Assembly: GCA_009667805.1 (NCBI GenBank)
Contig: CM019071.1
Coordinates: forward strand, 46,759,593-46,823,592
Direction: 5' to 3'
DNA: 64,000 bases
Origin: Leptobrachium leishanense
Lineage: Eukaryota > Chordata > Amphibia > Anura > Megophryidae
Under the pieces are notes generated by a model that worked only from the letters and a program-made list of their open reading frames with translations, searched no databases and was not told the DNA's origin. A program made the translations under genes and the position numbers. Of the stretch, positions 1-13,241 are shown piece after piece (position 1 is the first letter of the stretch; every line of letters starts with the position of its first letter).

Positions 1-1002
1 CTGGGCAAGAAGTTGATTTCCTGGTTGAAAATATAAATTTATTATTGTTACAGCTGATTATGTATAGTGTTACAATGTATAATGCATTTAACTTGGACAC
101 AGAATAATAACTGTTACTGATTGGGAATTGAGCTGCTCTTTTCCTCTCCACTACCAAGTGATTTTCCAAACTTCCTCTGTCAGGCACTAGTGTTCTTTGG
201 AGGATAATTTGAATTAAATAGAAAGTAAGGCTTTTTTGGGAATATTCCCAATGTATTCCTTACTGTAATAACAAGGATATGTCGCCATCTGCTGGCCAAA
301 TAGAGTTAATGCAGGTAGAACTGCAGCTCAAGCCTCCATGCATTTTTGGCTGTGTAACGTCTGCTAAGGGCATTCCCTAGCGGCATTTTAACATCTTGGG
401 CTTTATGCTCACAGGGCTAAAAGTTTGGGGGCACCATCTTCAGTCCAAAAGCAAACAAAATTCAATTGCAATCACGAAGCATAATTCCAGAATTCGGGCT
501 GCTGTGTCTTCTACCTCTGGTCGTGTCTACAGGATCATGGTAGTGAAGGAGTTAATGATGGCTCATGCTCCAGAATCCTGACGTCAAGCTTTTATCGAAC
601 ATAACAATTGGCTTTGGTGAAAGAAAAAATTGAAGCAAAGCTATAATGGCGCGCTCCTCTTTCCATAGAGATTTGTTCTTGCTTGCCGATCCGTAGGGTG
701 TGCGGGCGCTCTGCATTTTTATAAAGTCTGGTCGCTCTTCATATTTAAAGATGGGAAATCTTACAAGACCACTGGTTATTAATTTGCAACGAAGTGTCAG
801 ATTTCCCATCTCCAATCACAGCGTTACTTGATTCACTGTGACCAGTATCTTCTCCTGTCAGTTTGCTGCTTCGCTTTCATTGCCCCAGGGATAATATCGG
901 ACCTTTCTTCCATGACAGCCCATTTGTACAGCATGAACTACATGATAACTGATATAACATACATAGATCCCAAGACTTACACTGATTTCTGTCCTCGTAC
1001 AG
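1..1002. other. Intron 8 of the upstream CYP2 gene (end part)
   Basis: I see no coding exon here. The penultimate CYP2 exon, which would encode the region just before the haem loop, is not present, so the last intron of the upstream gene begins outside the window. The right edge has a pyrimidine-rich tract and AG acceptor at 1001-1002. Short open frames have no recognisable similarity. Confidence 0.6.
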
Positions 1003-1184
1003 GGAAGAGGTCCTGCCCTGGAGAAAGTCTGGCTTGGATGGAATTCTTTCTGTTCCTCACAACGATTCTACAGAACTTCAAGCTGATCTCACAGACTCGA
1101 TTCACGGAGTCCGACATCACCCCGAAGCTGGCCGGATTCTTAAACGAACCCATCCACTACGAGCTCTCCTTTATTCCTCGTTAA
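1003..1184 (+). CDS. CYP2-family cytochrome P450, terminal exon (exon 9)
   Basis: This is the last coding exon of a microsomal P450 monooxygenase, an ER-anchored haem enzyme that oxidises lipophilic substrates using electrons from P450 reductase. It reads from a split glycine codon into GKRSCPGESLAWMEFFLFLT, the haem-binding loop; the cysteine codon at 1014-1016 supplies the thiolate ligand of the iron. The frame continues through the typical CYP2 tail and ends FIPR, then TAA at 1182-1184. The exon is 182 nt, as usual for CYP2 exon 9, and starts right after a good acceptor. The other exons lie left of the window. It is on the same strand as the P450 starting at 21826, so the two are tandem paralogues. 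A lone pseudoexon cannot be excluded, but there is no lesion. Subfamily is not assignable. Confidence 0.9.
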
Positions 1185-1320
1185 TAATAATAATTGGCAA
1201 AAAAATAGGCTCTGGATTTGATTGGGGCAGCATTTGGCACTTTGTTGACTGTTTCCAGTCGGGTCGGTTTGATTACGTCTCTGACACTGCCTGACGGTGA
1301 GAATGTGATGATGATATAAC

Positions 1321-1875
1321 TAGAGGTGTGCACGGCTGGAAAATTCATTTTGTTTTCATTATTTCGTTAAGTATTTTGTTTCGTAATTTAATTTTGTTTG
1401 GGATATCGGATCGATTCGATAGCTGATATCGACTTGAATTTCGGATCACTAAATAAAACTCAATGAATCAAATCCTGTTGTTAAAAGGCAAGCTAGGGTT
1501 AAATGTTGGCCTGTCCATTGGTCTATGGTGCAGGCAACACATTCAGTACCGCAGGCCAATGGAAAGGTACAGGGGTGCTTTGTGTAACAGTGAAACAAAT
1601 CTGATTCATTTCATAAAGTCGTTTGATGTAGTACTTGTATGTATTGTAAGTTAAGATCGAATTCAATTTCCAATCCCTAAAACCCCAATAGCTCAAATCC
1701 TGCTCAGCAATCATTTAATCAATGGTTCTCTATGAAACAGCATAACAAATTAAATTCGTTATATGCCATCACGTTTTCATTTCAATTCGGATCAAATCAA
1801 TTTGTTATTTCGGAAGTAATTCTGAAATACGAATTAACGAATTGCGATTCATTTCAAAACGAATGCACACCTCTA
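1321..1875. mobile_element. Non-autonomous hAT-like element with 8-bp target duplication
   Basis: The ends are inverted copies of TAGAGGTGTGCA. The flanks are gatataac (1313-1320) and gatgtaac (1876-1883), a 7/8 match and so a diverged 8-bp duplication. The interior is AT-rich with many ATTCG/TTTCG motifs near both ends and no coding capacity. The same family occurs at 46452-47908, which shares interior sequence. The hAT assignment rests on duplication length and end shape, not on a transposase. Confidence 0.75.
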
Positions 1876-2033
1876 GATGTAACATAGATTCTGGGTTTTT
1901 GACTCCCAACATAAATACATGTAACCCTTAGGAATATATCTTGTATATGTAGGCTTTTTATCTTTTCTTTTTGCTCTTGCGGTTGTTTAAATGATTTCTT
2001 CCTCATCAGGATTATTCCTCTGATGTAAATCAT

Positions 2034-3150
2034 TAGATATGTACACAGTGAAAAAATTTATTTTGTTTCGCTGTCGTTCGTTAAGATAAAAATTTTGGTT
2101 TGTCATTTTCATTATGTCTCAATGATTCGTTTTTTGTTTTTTTTGTTTGTTTTTTTTGAGAAAGTATTTTACCAGAAAGGATACATTGAGATTTCTCTTG
2201 TTTTCAAGATCTTGATTTTCAGGGAATTTGTTAAACATTGTTCTGAATTGATTCGGAATGTCGTTTACTTGTTGTTCCAAATCTATTCACAATTTCGGAA
2301 TGCTGTTTATTCTTTGTTCTGAATCGATTCGTAATTTCGGAATGCTGTTTATTCTTTGTTCTGAATTGATTTGTAATTTCGGAATGCTGTTTATTCTTTG
2401 TTCTGAATTGATTCACAATTTCGGAATGCTGTTTATTCTTTGTTCTGAATCGATTCGTAATTTCGGAGTGCTGTTTATTCTTTGTTCTGAATCGATTCGT
2501 AATTTCAGAATGCTGTTTATTCTTTGTTCTGAATGGATTCGTAATTTCGGAATGCTGTTTATTCTTTGTTCTGAATTGATTCGTAATTTCGGAATGCTGT
2601 TTATTCTTTGTTCTGAATTGATTCGTAATTTTGGAATGCTGTTTATTCTTTGTTCTGAATCGATTCGTAATTTCGGAATGCTGTTTATTCTTTGTTCTGA
2701 ATTGATTCGTAATTTTGGAATATTGTTTACTTGTTGTTCCGAATCTATTCAGAATTTCAGGAAGTCGATTAATCGTTGAGTTTAGTTTCTCGTTTCAGAA
2801 TCCCGTCCCCCAACCTTCCCGCTTTTTTTTTTTTTTTTTTTTTAGTGTTCATTCTTTCTCTTTTCCATATTGCGTTGAGACCTAAAGAAGGGAGTTTTAC
2901 TCTCCGTAAGGTTGTATTTATCTTTAAAACATAACATTAGTCTAAATTAAATAGGTGTTACTAGGTATCTGAAATGATTAATGACAGACATGTGCACAAT
3001 GGAAAAATTCGGCATGGTTTTCGATTATTTCGGAATCCAAAAAAATCAGATTCTGAATTAATTGGAATCGGCTAATTTGGAATTTTGAAAGTTTCCGATA
3101 TTTCGGTTTCCAATTTTTGGAACCTTTTTGTAAAATACATAAAATGATTA
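2034..3150. mobile_element. Degenerate hAT-like (TTTCG-rich) sequence carrying a minisatellite
   Basis: A TAGATATGTACAC-like end at 2034 is followed by TTTCG-rich sequence like the subterminal part of the other hAT-like elements, then a 42-bp minisatellite, a poly-T run (about 2821-2842) and another GTGCACAATGG-like end near 2990. I could not match two ends or a target duplication, so this is probably one or two truncated copies. Confidence 0.4.
2228..2765. repeat. 42-bp minisatellite, about 12-13 copies
   Basis: The unit begins GGAATGCTGTTTATTCTTTG and ends in ATTCGTAATTTC; copies differ at a few positions (CGATTCG versus TGATTTG). The edge copies are more diverged. The period is divisible by three and leaves a stop-free frame, which explains a spurious 173-codon open frame. 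Confidence 0.9.
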
Positions 3151-3356
3151 GCAGGGCTATGGATAGGGTTAATTAGTGCTGTGTTAGGATTACTGCTTGA
3201 ACAAAATGTTGCATGTCCTTCAATAAATGCCACGAAAAAAATAATTCTGGAGTACCTGGAGCCATTTTTGGTTGTTTAATGGTCAAACCAAATGGCACAC
3301 GAGGGATCTTTCTATTAAATGATCAGACCAGAATTTTATTCGCTACACCTGCAATC

Positions 3357-3508
3357 CTCCAGAGCAAGGCTGTCAAACTCCGGCCCCCGAGATGTGTGTG
3401 AACCACGGCTCCCACGACTCCCTGGATCTAATACATTCAAAGAATTCTGGGAATTGTAGGCACCAACATGTGGGAGGCTGGAGTTTGACAGTCTTGCTCC
3501 AGAGCTTT
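3357..3508. mobile_element. Short palindromic MITE (hAT type, GTCAAACTC ends)
   Basis: About 23 bp at the left (CAAGGCTGTCAAACTCC) recur inverted at the right (GGAGTTTGACAGTCTTGC). Ends containing GTCAAACTC are common in vertebrate hAT MITEs. Related fragments occur near 7912-7960 and 22676-22800. The target duplication is not clear. Confidence 0.5.
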
Positions 3509-4917
3509 GTATTGCTGGCTCCTTTATGCCAGTGTAAGTTGTGTAACATAATGGCATGGGTTATGGATGGCTTCCAGTGGCTAAACTTTATTTTGGCAGG
3601 CAGCCAATCACAAAGAACCTAACCTCCTGATTGCAGGTAAGAAAAAGCAATGTAGTATATCCCTTTATCAAACTCATTATCATGTGCACAAGTTCAAACA
3701 CACCATAACATGCCAGCGATTTGTTGACACACCACGTGTGACATATGAGAGAAGGTATGGTGGAATGGGGAGAGGGTCAGGAGAGGTGAGATGACCTGGA
3801 AAGGAGAAAAGAGCTGAAAAGATGAGGGATGTTAAGATAGGGAATAAAGCTGGAGGGGCGAAACAGTGGAGCAGGTGTGAGGTGAAGGAGTAGTAAGGCC
3901 AGGAACATCACATCACCTATGGACAGGAGGAACAAAGAAGTGGGTATGGGGACCAGTCAGATACGTCATACAGGCAGAGACAGGATGGCATGGTCACGGG
4001 TGCCCTGGCCAATGAGGATTGTTTGTTTTCCTTGGAAAGATGGGTGACAGCTTTAACAAAGAGTCGGTCCTGGTGACCAGATGGTTCGGTGTTCTGTTAA
4101 TGAATTGGACACTGTGAAATGCACTATTGAAGTGATCAAAAAGATATAGGTGCATGCACTGAAGTTGTAAGGTGAAGTCAAAGAGCACCAACCATAGTCC
4201 AGAAAGCTACTGGTCGACAAATATTACAGTGGCTTGTGTAAGAAGTTGGTACATTTTGGAAATTACACCAATAAAGCTCTGCAGTGGCCATTTGCTTCAG
4301 TGATGGCATGGCATGTAAGAAAATATACACAAAAATATACACAGTTTTGGCTCCTTGTTGCTGTCATCTTCCAATTGTAGATGCAGGTTTTTGATCTTTT
4401 TTTGAAGCTCTCATATATAGCCATCACTAGATCCAACGTGTAATGCACCAAGTTAGGGAGAGCGAAGGCAGCGTGAAAGATGGAACTGAAGGAGCTCTGT
4501 GGCCTAGATTCTCTAAGGGTCATTATACTTGTGGTAGGAGTCATTCAAATTGTGAGGAGCCTCACCAAAATCACTATGTGTCCCATGTTCCTAACGTGTG
4601 GTATAAATCGATGGCGGGTGTACCTGCCAGGAAAGTGACGACTGGTGGCCGCTCTACAAAATATAGTCGAACACTCAACCTGAGAGCTCAGTTGACTATG
4701 TGCGCGATCTCACAGGGGAAGCCATTGTTACGTAAGATATCTTGTATGTTCTCACACACGTTGCTTTTTGTGACTTTGATAACTTGCATGTAGAAAAAAG
4801 TGCAGCTTGTACAGTTGGCTAGGACGCTCCTGTTAGGTTTTTCTCATTCCAGCTTCTTGTTCTTGACTGAGAACATGATGTCTCGGCTCTTGTTGATCCA
4901 CCAATGGACAGAACATA
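3509..4917. other. Unassigned intergenic sequence
   Basis: No gene, repeat array or recognisable element is visible. Short open frames on both strands lack family motifs. Sequence at 4850-4917 and 6534-6700 was contiguous before the Tc1 insertion at 4918-6531. Confidence 0.5.
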
Positions 4918-6531
4918 CAGTTGTGTTCAAAATTATTCAACCCCCACTGAAATTGAGTGTTTTGGCCAGTTTGACATTGATTTTGATCATTCAGTCATCT
5001 TGCTTACAATTAAATCAAAGAGGCACGTGTAGGTCAGACAAATATAACATAACATTTATAATGAAATAACCACAAATGTCTTTTCTGTGCTCACATCATT
5101 ATCAGTTTTATTCAACCCCCAAGTGACATTCAATCTTAGTACTTAGTACAACATCCTTTTACAGTTATAACAGCTTTTAAACGTGAAGCATAGCTTGACA
5201 CAAGTGTCTTGCAGCGATCTACGGGTATCTTCGCCCATTCGTCATGGGCAAAAGCCTCCAGTTCAGTCACATTCTTAGGCTTGCGCACTGCAACTGCTTT
5301 CTTTAAGTCCCACCAGAGGTTCTCAATCGGATTTAAGTCAGGTGACTGCGATGGCCACTCCAAAATGTTCCAGCCTTTAATCTGCAACCATGCTCTAGTG
5401 GACTTGGAGGTATGCTTGGGATCATTGTCCTGTTGAAAGGTCCAACGTCTCCCAAGCCTCAGGTTTGTGAAGGACTGCATCACATTGTCATCCAATATCT
5501 CCTGGTACTGAGAGAATTCATGGTACCTTGCACACGCTGAAGCTTCCCTGTACCTGCAGAAGCAAAACAGACCCAAAGCATGATTGACCCCCTGCCATGC
5601 TTCACAGTAGGCAAGGTGTTCTTTTCTTCATAGGTCTTGTTCTTCCTCCTCCAAACATAGCGTTGATCCATGGGCCCAAACAGTTCTAATTTTGTTTCAT
5701 CAGTCCACAGAACACTATCCCAAAACTTCTGTGGTTTGTCCACATGACTTTTGGCATACTGCAGTCGACTCTTCTTATTCTTTGGAGACAGCAAGGGGGT
5801 GCACCTGGGAGTTCTGGCATGGAGGCCTTCATTACGCAGTGTGCGCCGTTTGTCTGAGCTGAAACTTCAGTACCCACATCTGACAAATATTTTCTCAGTT
5901 CCTCAGCAGTCACACGGGGACTTTTCTCCACTCTACGCTTCGGGTAGCGCACAGCAGTCGAAGTCAGCATCTTCTTTCTGCCACGACCAGGTAGCGTTTC
6001 AACAGTGCCCTTTGCCTTGAATTTGCAAATGATGCTTCCTATGGTCTCTCTTGGTATGTTTAACATCTTTGCAATCTTCTTATAGCCATTGCCCTTCCTG
6101 TGAAGAGTAATCACCTCTTCTCTTGTCTTCCTGGACCAGTCACTTGACTTCACCATGTTTGTAACCACACCAGTAAATGTCTAGAAGGAGCTGAGTATCA
6201 CAGTCATTTTAAAGCTGCCTAATTGGTGCTTATTATGCTTTATTGCTGCTCCGTGACATCCACAGGTGTTTTCAATACCTGATTGAAAACACTTGAATGA
6301 ACCTCTGTTCTTCAGAGTGGTAGTCTTTAAGGGGTTGAATAATTGTGTCAATGAAGAATTCACAAAAGAAACATTTACTACTGTATTACAAAACCAATTG
6401 ATGTCATTTTAGTTGCATATGGTTCTTTAAAAAGTCCTTGTAGGATTTCATTCTGAATACAATTACAAATGTCACTAAATTCCCTAAAACCCTTTATAGC
6501 ATTGGGGGTTGAATAATTTTGAACACAACTG
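4918..6531 (-). mobile_element. Tc1/mariner transposon, copy 1
   Basis: Both ends begin CAGTTGTGTTCAAAATTATT in inverted orientation and are flanked by TA (4916-4917 and 6532-6533), the Tc1 target duplication. A second ATTCAACCCCC-type motif lies about 190 bp inside each end (near 5110 and 6330), an IR/DR arrangement as in Sleeping Beauty-type elements. The length of 1614 bp is normal for the superfamily. It also serves as the uninterrupted reference for copy 2 (11548-20105). Confidence 0.95.
5136..6168 (-). pseudogene. Tc1 transposase, frameshifted
   Basis: This would encode the DD34E transposase that cuts and pastes the surrounding element. The N-terminal helix-turn-helix part is open from 6168, the middle part from 5794 and the C-terminal part from 5576, each in a different frame, so at least two indels break it. 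Recognisable landmarks are [11 protein letters not shown] (first Asp), [10 protein letters not shown] (second Asp) and [11 protein letters not shown] (Glu, 34 residues after the second Asp). Copy 2 shows an unbroken frame over the same part, which locates the lesions near 5510-5580 and 5780-5880. The product would be inactive. Confidence 0.9.
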
Positions 6532-8344
6532 TAGGTGGTCAATGGACGTTCCTCAGCTTTCACACGATAATAATCAGTCTGGTCCTGGCATTCCGTAAAG
6601 TATCTGTTTGCTGTGCAAAGGGCAAAGTCTCAAGGTCAACCTTCAGGCACTTTGTAGTTGGCGATGTGGCCAGTTTCCAGTGGACCTTATTGTTTTTTGT
6701 ACTTTCAAATTACTGTGTGCGATTGCAAACGTTTTGAAAACACATCAGGTTTCGTGTTGTGCCGAATTTGCTTATATTTGAGCCATCGGCACTAGGACAA
6801 TTTAAATTTTAGGGTTTTCTCTGTGACTCCCTTCTGGTTGGTGGACACACCACCTCGCAGCCTCCAGTGAGGGTTCCTGTATGTATAAGTTGAGATGATA
6901 ACCAACTTCCGATGTGAAATTTGGGATTTTCTGGCAGCAATGTAGCTGTGAGACCCATCAAGACTTGGTGAATACAGGTGACTGTTTATTTAAGGATTGG
7001 TGAATTGTGGCCATTCAGAAAAACTATTCCGGACGTTATAACATGCTGCGATAATCTCTTATACTTTAGTGGGGTTGGGTTTTAGGGTCTTGCCGGCCAG
7101 ATCAACACACCCAAACCTTTTATTCGAAAAGCCGAGGAGTCTATTCACAAAGCGCCGAAACTGAGTTATTATTTTCTCACTTCGATGATTCCATTTCAAG
7201 ACAATTCGGTGAATTCACTACTTGTCAAATGTTCGCTGTATTGTGCAGAAAATGGAGTTGCCGAATCCGTTATAGGACGTTGGAGAAAAGTGCCGATAGG
7301 CGTCGAATGGGCATCGGCTAATTCCACCGAACTGAAAAAAATAATAGGAAGTCTCCCATTCTCCTAGTAGGAGGTTAAATCCATAAAAATGGAGAAAATA
7401 TGTCTTTAAATCATAAAAAAAGGCATTTAAATTTTTTTTTAAAAAATTCTGTTACAAAACAGTAAAAAAAGATAGAACCTCTTAAAAATATGTCTTTTAT
7501 AAATAAACATAAAAAAGGTTTTTGCAAAAACTGAAAAGGATAAACAGTCTGTACAAAAATAATTAAAAATGATATTTGTGTTTCTTTTCATTGAAACCTA
7601 CGAGATTTGCTGTTTAAACCTGTCGAATTCAGGGGAAATAAAATCCCGAAAAGCAGATAATTTAGCTGCAACTCATCATTTTCTGAATAGACTAATTGTT
7701 AGTTCTGTATGTGGCAATTTCGGGGCCACCGAACGCTGTCAAATTGCAGGGAATTCTGGTGAAAGGCTTTGAATTTCACTGTCAATTCGCCTGCATTTGG
7801 CAAAAATACAACTTTCTGATTACACAAATTGCCCTGGAATTGCATCTAAGGTGAAATTCACCGTTCGGTGCAGAGCAGGGGCAAACTCAGACGTTAGTGA
7901 ATAACCCTCCAAAGCAGAACTGTCAAACTCCGGCCCTCCGGATGTTTCTGATCTAATCTGATTCATGACCATACTCCTCGTTGGTTTCACACACATATCT
8001 CAGACGCAGCTCATCTGTACGTAGAGGTTTGCATAATTAAATTAGCCACGCCCACTGGGAATTCCTGCCAACTTCTCTGTACACATCCTACACAGATAAG
8101 AAGACAAGTTAACCCCTTCCGCATATAGAGGAAAATATTTTCTTAACTAAACATTTATTTATTTATTTATAAAGTGTTTTCGCAGGACGGATACATTGAG
8201 ATTTCTCTGGTTTTCCAGGATGGATACATTGAGATTTCTCTGGTTTTCAGTTTGTCCTGGATTCAATAACATTGAATTGTTACAGAAACACAAAGTAATA
8301 AAATGCAAGATATTAAAAACACAAACATACAGATTAAACCAGAA
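6532..8344. other. Unassigned intergenic sequence with MITE fragments
   Basis: No gene is visible. About 7370-7560 is AT-rich with repeated short A and T runs. Near 7912-7960 there is half of a GTCAAACTCCGG-type MITE end. At 8170-8245 a 31-bp stretch with GGATACATTGAGATTTCTCT occurs twice in tandem just before the minisatellite. Confidence 0.5.
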
Positions 8345-10120
8345 AATAAATATAGTCACTGTGTTACATGTTTACAGGTGCATTCTGTATATAGTCACTG
8401 TTACATGTTTACAGGTGCATTCTGTATATAGTCACTGTGTTACATGTTTACAGGTGCATTCTGTATATAGTCACTGTGTTACATGTTTACAGGTGCATTC
8501 TGTATATAGTCACTGTTACATGTTTACAGGTGCATTCTGTATATAGTCACTATGTTACTTGTTTACAGGCGCATTCTGTATATAATCACTATGTTACGTG
8601 TTTACAGGTGCATTCTGTATATAGTCACTATGTTACATGTTTACAGGTGCATTCTGTATATAGTCACTATGTTACTTGTTTACAGGTGCATTCTGTATAT
8701 AATCACTATGTTACGTGTTTACAGGTGCATTCTGTATATAGTCACTCTGTTACATGTTTACAGGTGCATTCTGTATATAGTCACTGTGTTACATGTTTAC
8801 AGGCGCATTCTGTATATAGTCACTATGTTACATGTTTACAGGCGCATTCTGTATATAGTCACTATGTTACATGTTTACAGGCGCATTCTGTATATAGTCA
8901 CTATGTTACTTGTTCACAGGTGCATTCTGTATATAGTCACTATGTTACATGTTTACAGGCGCATTCTGTATATAGTCACTATGTTACATGTTTACAGGTG
9001 CATTCTGTATATAGTCACTATGTTACTTGTTTACAGGTGCATTCTGTATATAGTCACTATGTTACATGTTTACAGGTGCATTCTGTATATAGTCACTATG
9101 TTACATGTTTACAGGTGCATTCTGTATATAGTCACTATGTTACATGTTTACAGGCGCATTCTGTATATAGTCACTGTGTTACATGTTTACAGGAGCATTC
9201 TGTATATAGTCACTGTGTTACATGTTTACAGGCGCATTCTGTACATAGTCACCGTGTTACATGTTTACAGGGGCATTCTGTATATAGTCACTGTTACATG
9301 TTTACAGGTGCATTTTGTATATAGTCACTGTGTTACATGTTTACAGGTGCATTCTGTATATAGTCACTGTGTTACATGTTTACAGGTGCATTCTATATAT
9401 AGTCACTGTGTTACATGTTTACAGGTACATTCTGTATATAGTCACTATGTCATGTTTACAGGTACATTCTGTATATAGTCACTATGTTACATGTTTACAG
9501 GTGCATTCTGTATATAGTCACTATGTTACATGTTTACAGGTGCATTCTGTATATAGTCACTATGTTACATGTTTACAGGTGCATTCTGTATATAGTCACT
9601 ATGTTACATGTTTACAGGCGCATTCTGTATATAGTCACTGTGTTACATGTTTACAGGCGCATTCTGTACATAGTCACCGTGTTACATGTTTACAGGGGCA
9701 TTCTGTATATAGTCACTGTGTTACATGTTTACAGGTGCATTTTGTATATAGTCACTGTGTTACATGTTTACAGGTGCATTCTGTATATAGTCACTGTGTT
9801 ACATGTTTACAGGTGCATTCTATATATAGTCACTGTGTTACATGTTTACAGGTACATTCTGTATATAGTCACTATGTTACATGTTTACAGGTACATTCTG
9901 TATATAGTCACTGTGTTACATGTTTACAGGTGCATTCTGTATATAGTCACTGTTACATGTTTACAGGTGCATTCTATATATAGTCACTGTGTTACATGTT
10001 TACAGGTGCATTCTGTATATAGTCACTATGTTACATGTTTATAGGTGCATTCTGTATATAGTCACTGTGTTACATGTTTACAGGTGCATTCTGTATATAG
10101 TCACTGTGTTACGTTTACAG
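8345..10120. repeat. 39-bp minisatellite, left block (about 45 copies)
   Basis: The unit begins TGTTTACAGGTGCATTCTGT and ends in ATATAGTCACTGTGTTACA. Some copies are 36 bp, lacking TGT. Variants include GCGCATT, GGGCATT and CACTATG versus CACTGTG. A marked run of variants (GTACATAGTCACCGTG followed by GGGGCATT) occurs at 9241 and again at 9666, so a block of about 11 units was duplicated with a 425-bp shift. The array continues at 20777 after an insertion. Confidence 0.95.
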
Positions 10121-10751
10121 TAGGGATGAGCTGTTCGGTTCGGAGTTCGATTCGAACTTTGGCAGTTCGAAAGTTCGCGAACTTCAAACTTTTTGGCATG
10201 CTCGGTTCGAGTTCGAAAAAAAAAATTGAACAAAGTATAAAAAATGTTTTAAAAAATCTAAAAATAAAGAGTCTCTTTACTGCAGAATATTATAAGCAAT
10301 GGTTTATTAGATATTGAATTAAAACGGGAATATTTTTAACATTGAAGCCTATGGGATAAAACATTTTTGTTGCTAAAACATCAGGCAGACGAGGCCCTCT
10401 AAATCAGGCACTGTAGAGGGCAGCCCGCCAGAGCCTCCCTCCCAAGGACCCCTTGACTTGAGAAGCATGCGGCAGCAAGATTACAGAGCTGCGACTGTGT
10501 GGGCTGGCCAGCCGGGTGCATGTGGCGGAGAGGTGGCGCAGGGACTCCAGGGAGGGAGCCACGGCAGACCCCCCCCCCTTCCGCCCAACCAGGATCCAGG
10601 GAGCCCCCACTGACCACCAGGCTAAGGTAAGGCGACACTTTTTTAAAAAAAATAAAATCCGAGGACATTTTTAAATGTCCCCAGCAACATAAAATAAAAC
10701 CCTTTTTTTTTCTTTCTAATACTCACCTGCTTCCTGGATCCACAAACTGTA

Positions 10752-11160
10752 GAGGTGCTGCCCGGCAGTGTGCGGAATCATATGCTGCATTAATTATACT
10801 GTAAGGCTGGGTTCGCACCTGTGTTTTTTTTCACGCGCAATACGTGCGTTTTTTAACGCAGGTATCGCGCATACGTAAAAAACATGCGAACGCGCGTTCA
10901 CGGCCATAGACTGCAGAGTGAACGCGCTGCAATAAGCCCCAAAGAAGCTCTTGTACTTCTTTGGGTGTAGAACGTCTTACAGCGCGTTCCTGCTCGCTGT
11001 AAAACGCCCAGGTATGAACGGGTCCCATAGCAAATAATGGGATTTCCCTGTTTATGCGTTTTACAGCTTTCAGGAACCCGCTGTAAAGCGCTTAGGTGTG
11101 AACTGGGCCTTAAGGTGCTGCCCGGCAGTGTGAGGATTCATACGCTGAATTAATTCTTCT
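10752..11160 (-). repeat. Two founder-like units of the 54-bp satellite, split by a MITE
   Basis: At 10752-10802 and 11113-11155 are sequences matching the satellite of G1 and G2 in reverse: GGTGCTGCCCGGCAGTGTG, then GATTCATATGCTGC and ATTAAT. They lie inside E1 and are separated by the MITE at 10805-11109. They most resemble the diverged edge units of G1, which have GGGCAGCACCTCTACAG. Confidence 0.8.
10805..11109. mobile_element. Harbinger-type MITE with GGCTGGGTTCGCACCT end
   Basis: The left end GGCTGGGTTCGCACCT is mirrored by AGGTGTGAACTGGGCC at the right. The flanks are TAA and TTA. The interior is rich in CGCG and TTTTACGC-like hairpins. It lies between two satellite units of E1. Confidence 0.6.
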
Positions 11161-11765
11161 TCTTACAAATATGGTTACTTAACCCATTTGCGTTTGGATT
11201 GTAATATTGTGACATCCAGGGCCCCGGGTGGCGATTGGGGGGCCCTGGACGCATGGTGCCACCAGCTGGCCGAATGCCAGGAGCTCCGGCGGCACCCGGC
11301 ACAGCTGTAAGTGATCAGGGTGCAGGGCGCAGCGTGATGGCGCAGAGCCGCCGGGACTGGTGTGCGCCAATTCTCACCATATACAGTAGCGCAGTACTAG
11401 TGCCTAAACGTTGTTGAGCTGGTTTTGTTATAACAACTACTCTCGCTCTATGTCCCTGTCTGGTATATTCCGCTGCTTGTTACTGCTGGTGCGCTTCCAT
11501 CCTGCCATACACTATAGCGCAGTAATATTTTTGTGCACTGCCACCTACAGTTGTGTTCAAAATTAATCACCCCCCACTGAAATTGAGTGTTTTGGCCAGT
11601 TTGACATTGATTTTGATCATTCAGTCATCTTGCTTACAATTAAATCAAAGAGGCACGTGTAGGTCAGACAAATATAACATAACATTTATAATGAAATAAC
11701 CACAAATGTCTTTTCTGTGCTCACATCATTATCAGTTTTATTCAACCCCCAAGTGACATTCAATC

Positions 11766-12854
<1,089 letters not shown>

Positions 12855-13241
12855 TTAGAGTGCCCTCCAAGAGGGTATTTATGCTACATATTTGCCATAA
12901 AAGGTGTATGGGGGTCCGGGTAGTGCCCTGGGGGACAGGAAACAAGGACAAAAAGTTTAAAAAAAAAACGTTTTTAAAGGGACAGTGAGTTTTCCATGAA
13001 ATAAGGGTTAAAAATAAAAACCAAAAATTCCTTCAAATATCGTGCCTAGAAGGTCCCCATAACCTGCCCGTGAAGTGGCGGATTTCTAGGTTGTATAGAA
13101 ACACTTAAAAACAAAAAAATGACGTTTCATATGATGGTAAATGCTTTTCCTTTAATCTATCCATAAACAACTGCTTGGGGCGGCAGTCTGTATGAAAAGA
13201 GGAGACATTTTCGGACACGCAGAAAAAGTTTACTGATTTTT

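Noticed and set aside
828..1002. Upstream extension of the P450 exon 9 frame
   Set aside because: The residues before GKR do not match CYP2 exon 8, and an acceptor lies at 1001-1002; this is intron.
4263..4793. Possible genes in open frames near 4443-4793
   Set aside because: No family motif on either strand, no splice support, and frames are of a length expected by chance.
8437..10044. Long open frames of up to about 308 codons on the + strand
   Set aside because: They translate the 39-bp minisatellite. The unit is 13 codons without a stop, so open frames are an arithmetic consequence; no start context, splice or protein family supports a gene.
8345..10120. Regular repeats as a CRISPR array
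   Set aside because: There are no unique spacers between units, and the surroundings are a vertebrate genome with spliced genes.
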